This document shows positions 57,792-64,000 of a stretch of 64,000 nucleotides of DNA, piece after piece. Position numbers and translations under genes: made by a program. The notes below the pieces were generated by a model. The model did not search any database. It had not been told where the DNA came from and saw nothing but the letters and a program-made list of their open reading frames with translations. The DNA comes from Fibrobacter succinogenes. Lineage in GTDB: Bacteria; Fibrobacterota; Fibrobacteria; Fibrobacterales; Fibrobacteraceae. The stretch covers positions 248,001-312,000 of the forward strand of contig CACVQR010000006.1 in assembly GCA_902756345.1 (NCBI GenBank), given 5' to 3'. The first letter of the stretch is position 1. The number at the start of each line of letters is the position of its first letter.

Positions 57792-60505
57792 TTCAATGTT
57801 TTCAGAACAGAATCCAGGCGGTCTGTCAACTGCTTTTTACCAGCAACACAGAGGTGGTCACGGTTAAAAGCCATTTGATCGGGATAATCATGATCGCCGA
57901 ACTTATTTTCATCCATCAAGATGAAATATCGGTTTGCCTTGGCAAGCGCATCCAGCTTTTTCTTTTTTTCGGGATACTTACTGCGCTGCAGACCGTAAGT
58001 ACCAAAGCTTCCCGTCTTTTTGTACTGGGGGGCCATCGGGAAAATGATCCCGATAACATAGATATTCTTGGCGGCCGCACTATCTACGATTTCGGCCAGT
58101 TCGTTCAATCTTGCATCCAGATAGCGTTCCTCTTGCGTCGAGAATACAGAATCCATCAGCACGTCGGTTCCGTCAACACCCCAGCTGCGGCATTCATCAT
58201 CAAGTCCACCGCGGGCGGAATAGCGCTGGATCCAGCCCTGACTTGCCGGGTACGCATTTTCAACCGCCTCGACAAAACCATTGGGCAATCCCGATTTCCA
58301 GAAGTCGTGATGGGCATCGTAATCGTAACCGGGAACACCCATATGAATCAAACTCAAGTGGTCTTCCCTTCCGCTCCAATTGTCCAAATCTAGGGACATC
58401 ACAATCGCTTTCAAGTTGTCGGCATGGTTCAACGCATAATTTTCAACGAAATACATATCGCGGTTTCCGTCAATTCCAGAAACAGCCGTATTCAGCATGT
58501 TCCATTCCGGGTACGCATCCGGATCAAGCCCCATTTCCATTCTAGAACTCCCGACCAAAAGAACTTCGGTTACATCGAGATTCTTCCAGTAGAGTTCCAT
58601 CTTGATACGGTTTTTTTCGGTTTCAATGTCCAGGCCTTCGCCATAATAAACGCCAGCGCTATCCAAGGCCAACAAATCGTCGTAACCCGTAAAGGCAACA
58701 TTCACCCAGAATGCAGGGTGCCAAAGTTCATCGCCTTCGGCCAATTCCAAAGTGCTTGAATCCGAAAGGTCCACCATAACGATTTTTGTATGGGCACCGT
58801 TTGCGTTCGTAAGCGTAGCAACCGCCTTATTATGGTTACCCGGGACCCATTCGCTGTGGTCAAAAGAATATCCCTTCGGGGCTCCCACCGATTGAATCAA
58901 CTTGCCTGTACTATCTACGACAAGAATGCGTTCATGTGTCCCGTACTTGGAGCCGACAAATTTTCGACCTGTCTTGCCGGCAAAATCGAGAAACAAGGTG
59001 CGTTTGCTGCTATCTTGAGCTAGAGAGGCATTGCAAGCCTGTTCACCATCGTACCACAATTCAGATTCAGAACCTACACGGGCTCGCAGCAAGCGTGCAC
59101 CCGTTACCGCAAGGGATCCATCTTCGGCAATACCGCCATGGTAAGCGCCATCGAAAAGTTTTTTCGGTTCGCCAAATTTACCCTTCGAGAATTTCACCTG
59201 CCATGTAGATGTAGACTTGAACGAGGCATCATCCTTGTTGTTGCCGGCATCGGTTACATACACAATGACCGTATCACCGTTTTCAAGCACTCGCCAGCGC
59301 GGAATGGCGGCCGATTCAACATCCAGCTTGACAATGTCAGAACCTTCGGCATTCAGGTTGCGCACATAAACAGCCGACTTGCCAGAAACGCCCTCAAGCC
59401 CGGTGCTAAAGGCGACCTTTTGCCCATCCGGCGAAATATCCGGATGATACGCATTCAAGGTATCTTCGATTTCAATCACCGAAAGCGCACCGTTAGAATA
59501 ATCTACATAAGACAGATTCCCCGACAGATCGTTTCGGAATACAAGTTTCATCTTGTAGGTTCCAAAGATGTTCCTAAGCGTCGAGGAACTGGCAAGCGGA
59601 ACCACGCGGCTGCCAGCCGCCTTACCATCGGAATTCATCCACAAGGCATTCGGAACTGCACCAAAAGCTAAGCGAAAGCCCACATAGTCTGCACGGGTTG
59701 AAGACGTCACCGTATACACGTCACCACGGCCAAAGAGCGTAATCGATTCGGCCGGAGTCCTGTAGCTGCCGCCCTTCACGACACGCTGGCCGAGGCTTCC
59801 GCCATCGGGAGCCCCCACGTAGTTCGCAATAGTCGTGTCGCGGAAATTACCGAGCCAATCATTCACCCATTCCATTGCGTTTCCGACCATGTCGCAAACC
59901 TGGGCATCCAAAGACCTCGAGCAAACCGCATGCAAATGATAATCCGAATTGTCAGACGTCCATGCGGCCTTCGTATTCCAGAAGCGGTTTGCCACAAAGG
60001 CCCATTCTGCTTCCGTCGGCAAGCGGTAAGCCTTGACTTCGGGGTGGAAGGCAAAGCCTTCCAGGTTCACGCAATGATTTTCAGAATTCAGTTCAACTTT
60101 ACTGTAGGTATACGCCGTATCAAAGCCCTCTTTTTTACTGCGGGCATTAGCAAAGAGAACTGCATCGTAATACGTCAAATTCGTCGCCGGATAAGCATCC
60201 TTTTCGCAAGGGACCGAAATTTTCGAAGACTTCATCAGCGAATTGAATTCAGCGCAAGTCACCTCGGACTTGCCGATAGAAAAATCGTAATCCAGAATCA
60301 CCAACATTTGTGGGCGTTCGCTAGCCTTGGCAACACCTTCATTGGTACCAAGCATCACTTCTTTCTTGTCATGCTTGACCGCAACCATGTTGTCTAGCGA
60401 GTCAGATTCAAATGCAGAATCAACATTTTGCTGCGAATAAATGTATTCCGAGTTTGAGCAAGCATAAAAAGCGACACTCAGCAGCAACAATAAAATCCGA
60501 CACAT
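57785..60505 (-). CDS. TIGR02171-family lipoprotein C
   Basis: 906 residues, lipobox FYAC. SUMF1-like part (SEVTCAEFNSLMK, YRLPTEAEWAFV, CDMVGNAMEWVNDWL, VVKGGSYRTPA) without the FGE cysteine pair; propeller part (YHPDISPDGQKVAFSTG); SGNH-like end with GSSRMEMG and NRDHLCVAGKKQL. It starts 3 nt after gene D, with GAGGTAAG as ribosome binding site inside the gene D end, and overlaps the following GT-C-like gene by 7 nt. The run D-C-membrane protein is therefore one operon. Confidence 0.85.
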   Translation of the reverse strand: MCRILLLLLSVAFYACSNSEYIYSQQNVDSAFESDSLDNMVAVKHDKKEVMLGTNEGVAKASERPQMLVILDYDFSIGKSEVTCAEFNSLMKSSKISVPCEKDAYPATNLTYYDAVLFANARSKKEGFDTAYTYSKVELNSENHCVNLEGFAFHPEVKAYRLPTEAEWAFVANRFWNTKAAWTSDNSDYHLHAVCSRSLDAQVCDMVGNAMEWVNDWLGNFRDTTIANYVGAPDGGSLGQRVVKGGSYRTPAESITLFGRGDVYTVTSSTRADYVGFRLAFGAVPNALWMNSDGKAAGSRVVPLASSSTLRNIFGTYKMKLVFRNDLSGNLSYVDYSNGALSVIEIEDTLNAYHPDISPDGQKVAFSTGLEGVSGKSAVYVRNLNAEGSDIVKLDVESAAIPRWRVLENGDTVIVYVTDAGNNKDDASFKSTSTWQVKFSKGKFGEPKKLFDGAYHGGIAEDGSLAVTGARLLRARVGSESELWYDGEQACNASLAQDSSKRTLFLDFAGKTGRKFVGSKYGTHERILVVDSTGKLIQSVGAPKGYSFDHSEWVPGNHNKAVATLTNANGAHTKIVMVDLSDSSTLELAEGDELWHPAFWVNVAFTGYDDLLALDSAGVYYGEGLDIETEKNRIKMELYWKNLDVTEVLLVGSSRMEMGLDPDAYPEWNMLNTAVSGIDGNRDMYFVENYALNHADNLKAIVMSLDLDNWSGREDHLSLIHMGVPGYDYDAHHDFWKSGLPNGFVEAVENAYPASQGWIQRYSARGGLDDECRSWGVDGTDVLMDSVFSTQEERYLDARLNELAEIVDSAAAKNIYVIGIIFPMAPQYKKTGSFGTYGLQRSKYPEKKKKLDALAKANRYFILMDENKFGDHDYPDQMAFNRDHLCVAGKKQLTDRLDSVLKTLKW

Positions 60506-60508
60506 TTC

Positions 60509-63268
60509 TTACCTCAATTCCTTCAATACCGCTTCAATCCGTTTTGTAATTTGGGGTGCCGCTCTTGCGCAAAGATGGTCTTCATCAGCAGCGGAATATT
60601 CGTCATAATCATGTTTCCCCATCTTGTTTTCATCCAGTAGCCTGAAATGCGGATATGTTTTTTCCAAAGCCTTCAAGTCATCAATGAGTTCTTTAGCACG
60701 GCTCCTGCGCAAGCCGTAACGACCAAATGCACCCGTTTTTCTGTATGCCGGATTTTGCGGGAAAATAACACCTACGACGCTAACGCCCCTCTCTTCAGCC
60801 TTTTCAAGAATTTTCTTGAATACTTTCATAGAATTCTCAAGCGTTTCCGGATGATCGTCATAGTAAAGGGAATCCATTTCTATATCGGGATTCTTGCTCC
60901 AGGGCTTACAACCTGTTCCAAGCATACGACCGCGGTCATCCAAGAAGGCGTAGTCGCCTTCAATCGTCATGTAATTCTCAGTATATTCCAACAAGCCTTC
61001 CGGATACCCGTCTTGCCAGTAATTGTGATTCTTGTCGTACACGAACCCGGCATAGTTCTTGTAATTATCGTTGAAGAAATTGTCGCTATCGGGGCCTTTT
61101 TCCGTCTTGTACCAGAAATCGATATCCAGAGAAATCACAATGTATTTCAGCTTTTTGAAATGCGGATAGATGTAGAAGTCCAAGAAATCCTTCGACATGT
61201 ATATGGAATTAGGCGTCTGGGCGAGATTGATCGCATAGAACGGCTGAACCAGGTACCTGGGCGACACGGAATGCAAGGGACGCGACGAACCGACAATCAC
61301 GACATTTGCCGTATCACGGTAACGCCAGATCAATTCCATATTGTAGCGCATCAAAATGCCTTCAAGATTTTCGCCGGCATGCATGTAGACGCCCGCGCTA
61401 TCGCCATCGACTTCAAACTTGGATTTATCCAAAGCGTCCGGAATCCAGAGGCACGGTTGCCACAAGTCATCGCCTTCGACCAAATCGGTCATGCTGCTGT
61501 CTTGCATATTGACGAGCACAATCTTCCTGTGCATTCCGCTTGCTTCCGTAAGAGTAGCTACGGCATAGTCCGAACGGCCGCGCACCCATTCCGTATGATC
61601 AAAGGAATAGCCCAAAGGCGCCTTTATGGAGCTTATCAGTTTACCCGTGCTGTCCATGACCAGAATGCGTTCATGAACGCCGTAAGACTCGCCCACAAAT
61701 TTTCGGCCCGTTTCTCCGCTAAAATCAAGGAACAAGGTCTTCTTGGAGCCATCGGTTGCAAGCGATACATTGCAAGCCTGCTCGCCATTATACCACACGG
61801 TATCGCTGGCCTTGGATTCCAACGTCGAGGTTCCCTGAGCCACCTTTGCACGTAGCAGCCTGGCCCCAGTCACGGCCAAGCGTTCGTCACCGCTGATTCC
61901 GTCATGGTATGCGCCATCAAAAAGCTTTTGCGGTCTACCGAACCGTTCTTTCTGGAACTTCACCTGCCAAGTCTCCAAACGCTTGAACGAGCCGTCATTC
62001 CTGTTGTCGCCGGCATCCGTCACATAGACAATCACCGTATCGCCATTCGGAAGAACTCTCCAACGGGGAATCGATGCGTTATCGACCTTCAGTTTGAATA
62101 TTTTAACATAGCCCAGCGAAAGCGTTCTGACATACACTTCGGATTTGCCCGAAACGCCTTCAAGCCCTGTAGAGAAGGCGACAAAACGTCCGTTTGGCGA
62201 AACATCCGGATGGTACACTTCCAAAGTATCCTTGATTTCGGCCGTATAAATGGTGCCGTCCGAATAGTTCACGTAGGCCAGATTACCAGTCAAGTTGTTG
62301 CGGAATGCAAGGACAACCTTATATGCATCCAAATGATTCTTTAACGTGCGCTGGTTCACTAACGAAATCACGCGCTTGGAATTGGGAATGCCGTCATAGT
62401 CCATCCACACCGCGTCAGGAATTTGACCAAATGCCAAGCGGAAACCGACATATTCCGCACGAGTTGACGAGGTAATCGTATACACGTCGGTACGGCTGTA
62501 CAAATTGATTGCGCTTCCTAGCTGGCGATAGCTACCGCCCTTCACGATTCGCTTACCCATGTTGCCGCCATCTGGCGACCCCGTGTAATTGTAGATGGTC
62601 GTATCCCTAAAGAATCCGAGCCAGTCATTGACCCATTCCATGGCGTTGCCCGCCATATCGCAAAAATCCGTAGAATCAGAAATTCGAGTACAAACCTCAT
62701 GCAGCTGAATTCCCGAATTTTCGGCATTCCAGCTCGCCCGCGGATTCCAGTTACGGCCAGCTACTACGACCCATTCCGCTTCGGTCGGCAAACGATAGCC
62801 ATCTACATCGGTATGAAAATAAAATCCTTCAAGGAACGTACAATGTCCATCGCTATCGATCTGTTTACTCGAGTACGAATACACCGTATCGAAATTTTCC
62901 GCCTTGCTTTTTTCGTTGGCATACAAGACAGCATCGTAATATGTCATGTCTGTCGCAGGGAGATTCTTGTTTATGCAAGAAAGTTTGAGTCCCTGAGGTT
63001 TCATCAACTTATTGAATTCGCCACAAGTGACTTCGTGCTTGCCCATGGAAAATGAATAGTCAACCTTGACTTTCATTTGGGGGTATTCTTCCAGCTTTGC
63101 AGCAGTATCGTTCGTTCCAAGAATCGCTGTCGCATTATAAGCCGTCACACGAATCATGCCGTCCAGTTTATCTTTTGAAACTCCAAGATAAACATAATCG
63201 GATGTAGGATTCACATCGGCGCAAGCAAAAAACAGGAGCGATATTAAAGAAAGTAAAATAACCCGCAT
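60509..63268 (-). CDS. TIGR02171-family lipoprotein D
   Basis: 919 residues, lipobox FFAC. SUMF1-like part (HEVTCGEFNKLMK, YRLPTEAEWVVV, CDMAGNAMEWVNDWL, IVKGGSYRQLG) again without catalytic cysteines; propeller part (YHPDVSPNGRFVAFSTG); SGNH-like end with GSSRPLHS and DEDHLCARAAPQ. A TATTTTTA box ends 4 nt before the ATG, so transcription may start here despite the transglutaminase-like gene 35 nt upstream. Confidence 0.85.
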   Translation of the reverse strand: MRVILLSLISLLFFACADVNPTSDYVYLGVSKDKLDGMIRVTAYNATAILGTNDTAAKLEEYPQMKVKVDYSFSMGKHEVTCGEFNKLMKPQGLKLSCINKNLPATDMTYYDAVLYANEKSKAENFDTVYSYSSKQIDSDGHCTFLEGFYFHTDVDGYRLPTEAEWVVVAGRNWNPRASWNAENSGIQLHEVCTRISDSTDFCDMAGNAMEWVNDWLGFFRDTTIYNYTGSPDGGNMGKRIVKGGSYRQLGSAINLYSRTDVYTITSSTRAEYVGFRLAFGQIPDAVWMDYDGIPNSKRVISLVNQRTLKNHLDAYKVVLAFRNNLTGNLAYVNYSDGTIYTAEIKDTLEVYHPDVSPNGRFVAFSTGLEGVSGKSEVYVRTLSLGYVKIFKLKVDNASIPRWRVLPNGDTVIVYVTDAGDNRNDGSFKRLETWQVKFQKERFGRPQKLFDGAYHDGISGDERLAVTGARLLRAKVAQGTSTLESKASDTVWYNGEQACNVSLATDGSKKTLFLDFSGETGRKFVGESYGVHERILVMDSTGKLISSIKAPLGYSFDHTEWVRGRSDYAVATLTEASGMHRKIVLVNMQDSSMTDLVEGDDLWQPCLWIPDALDKSKFEVDGDSAGVYMHAGENLEGILMRYNMELIWRYRDTANVVIVGSSRPLHSVSPRYLVQPFYAINLAQTPNSIYMSKDFLDFYIYPHFKKLKYIVISLDIDFWYKTEKGPDSDNFFNDNYKNYAGFVYDKNHNYWQDGYPEGLLEYTENYMTIEGDYAFLDDRGRMLGTGCKPWSKNPDIEMDSLYYDDHPETLENSMKVFKKILEKAEERGVSVVGVIFPQNPAYRKTGAFGRYGLRRSRAKELIDDLKALEKTYPHFRLLDENKMGKHDYDEYSAADEDHLCARAAPQITKRIEAVLKELR

Positions 63269-63272
63269 TTGC

Positions 63273-63280
63273 TAAAAATA
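63273..63280 (-). promoter_or_regulatory. Promoter box of lipoprotein D (TATTTTTA)
   Basis: Minus-strand GCTATTTTTAGCAAATG. It lies in the 35-bp gap between two same-strand genes and ends 4 nt before the start; a GCTA/TAGC pair frames it. Confidence 0.35.
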
Positions 63281-63303
63281 GCAATTTAGGGCCAAATTCA
63301 CGA

Positions 63304-64000
63304 TTACAGGTGGTCCGGTAAACGGCTTTTAGCAATTTCCTGGTTCGCCTTGATGCCCGGATATTCCGCAAAAAACTCTTCGGCCATGCGGTACCAGGTC
63401 AAAGCGCGGCGCAAGTCGCTATCCAAGTACAGGTTTCCCATATTGAAAGCCGCAAGCCCCACGAACTGTGTGGGCGTAAGAGGTTTGAATTCCAACCCCG
63501 TCCAAGGCCCCGCCTTGTATTTTTCACGGTATTCTTGGTCTGAATAGCTATAGCCTTCGCGATTTGGCTCCAGATTAATCGCGGTCGAAGAGTCTGCCCC
63601 ATAGCGCAAGAACACATGCCCCGGGAGCATGATAACCGAAAGCGGCAAGCTTCGCGCCTCGGCAACCATCATCGCAAGCCAAGAAAGACCCATGCAGCCG
63701 GACTTTTTCATTTGCAACACATGCAATGGGAGTATCGCTTCGGCCGTAACGGCCGCATCGCCTGCGCCCGCAAATTCAAGGCCCCAATAAGTCCACAGCA
63801 AACTTTTCAGGCTCCACAAGGTATCACCAGTCATCGCAAGCGAACTGTCGAAATAAGCAAGTCCACCGTTCCACGATTCAAGAGAATCAAGGCATCCCGG
63901 CAAGCGGTCTTCAAAGGTACAGGCCGCATCCCTAAAATTCATCGTCTCGGCTCGCCCGCTCCAAAGCACCAACGTAAGTGACGCCGCAAAGACGACAATC
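63304..64000 (-). CDS. Transglutaminase-like (SirB1/Transglut_core2 type) exported protein, N terminus beyond the edge
   Basis: At least 231 codons; the frame is open to the window edge, where IVVFAASLTLVLWSG looks like the core of a signal peptide. The block SGCMGLSWLAMMVAEARSLP, PLSVIMLPGHVFLRY and NLEPNREG fits Transglut_core2 (cysteine, GHVFLR). The last 60 residues resemble a TPR (AFNMGNLYLDSDLRRALTWY). It precedes the TIGR02171 D/C genes on the same strand and may belong to their operon. Function unknown. Confidence 0.75.
   Translation of the reverse strand, partial: IVVFAASLTLVLWSGRAETMNFRDAACTFEDRLPGCLDSLESWNGGLAYFDSSLAMTGDTLWSLKSLLWTYWGLEFAGAGDAAVTAEAILPLHVLQMKKSGCMGLSWLAMMVAEARSLPLSVIMLPGHVFLRYGADSSTAINLEPNREGYSYSDQEYREKYKAGPWTGLEFKPLTPTQFVGLAAFNMGNLYLDSDLRRALTWYRMAEEFFAEYPGIKANQEIAKSRLPDHL

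Noticed and set aside
45608-63268. TIGR02171 proteins as active formylglycine-generating enzymes
   Set aside because: The catalytic cysteines after the VKGGS motif are absent in all four, and there is no sulfatase gene nearby.

Overview
The window looks like chromosome from a cellulolytic Fibrobacter (FCB group). It has a FISUMP-domain lipoprotein and four members of a giant lipoprotein family (TIGR02171), both of which I know only as Fibrobacter paralogous families. It also has GH5, GH8 and GH11 plant-wall hydrolases, one with the twin-catalytic-domain layout of F. succinogenes XynC. The promoter-like boxes are TAnnTTTG-type, as in Bacteroidetes. No rRNA, tRNA, prophage, insertion sequence or CRISPR was seen.

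Layout. 1-4.4 kb: edge of a lipoprotein gene, an array of palindromic repeats, gap, a repeat-filled spacer with a 28-codon remnant, a FISUMP lipoprotein and a broken Rpn-type nuclease gene. 4.7-10 kb: a large TPR/DUF3857/transglutaminase-like lipoprotein and hisS. 10.1-15.8 kb: an O-acylation operon (two SGNH proteins and an MBOAT acyltransferase) interrupted by a 371-bp unit consisting of a GIY-YIG nuclease gene between inverted copies of a dispersed repeat. 15.9-23.8 kb: surface polysaccharide and envelope genes (CapD/PglF-like dehydratase, Wzi-like protein, OmpA with TSP3 repeats, Wzc-like tyrosine kinase). 23.9-27.1 kb: sufC-sufD without sufB, then ribD. 27.2-30.5 kb: a coupled operon (lamin-tail protein, outer-membrane-like protein, PAS-only membrane protein, rhodanese lipoprotein). 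30.6-37.7 kb: M23 peptidase, Nif3, HrpA helicase, zinc ribbon and RfbD. 38-41.6 kb: two GH11 xylanases. 41.8-45.5 kb: gyrA and surE. 45.6-51 kb: two coupled TIGR02171 lipoproteins. 51-56.2 kb: SpoU methyltransferase, a PD40 propeller protein, GH8 and GH5 cellulases. 56.3-64 kb: a GT-C-like membrane protein, two more TIGR02171 lipoproteins and a transglutaminase-like protein.

Three themes stand out. (1) Short degenerate repeats of several families fill spacers and also sit in frame inside genes: hrpA (three places), the GT-C-like gene (two), the signal peptide of the FISUMP lipoprotein, and the 1292-aa lipoprotein. In one place they supply the stop codons of two convergent genes. (2) The GIY-YIG unit is bounded exactly by inverted copies of one of these repeats, which makes it a candidate agent of their spread. 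(3) The TIGR02171 proteins read as three parts: a sulfatase-modifying-factor-like domain lacking its catalytic cysteines, a PD40-type propeller, and a C-terminal SGNH-like domain.

Several genes have a TAnnTTTG-like box ending only 4-8 nt before the start codon, which suggests leaderless or nearly leaderless transcripts. All functions are inferred from motifs read by eye; no database search was run.
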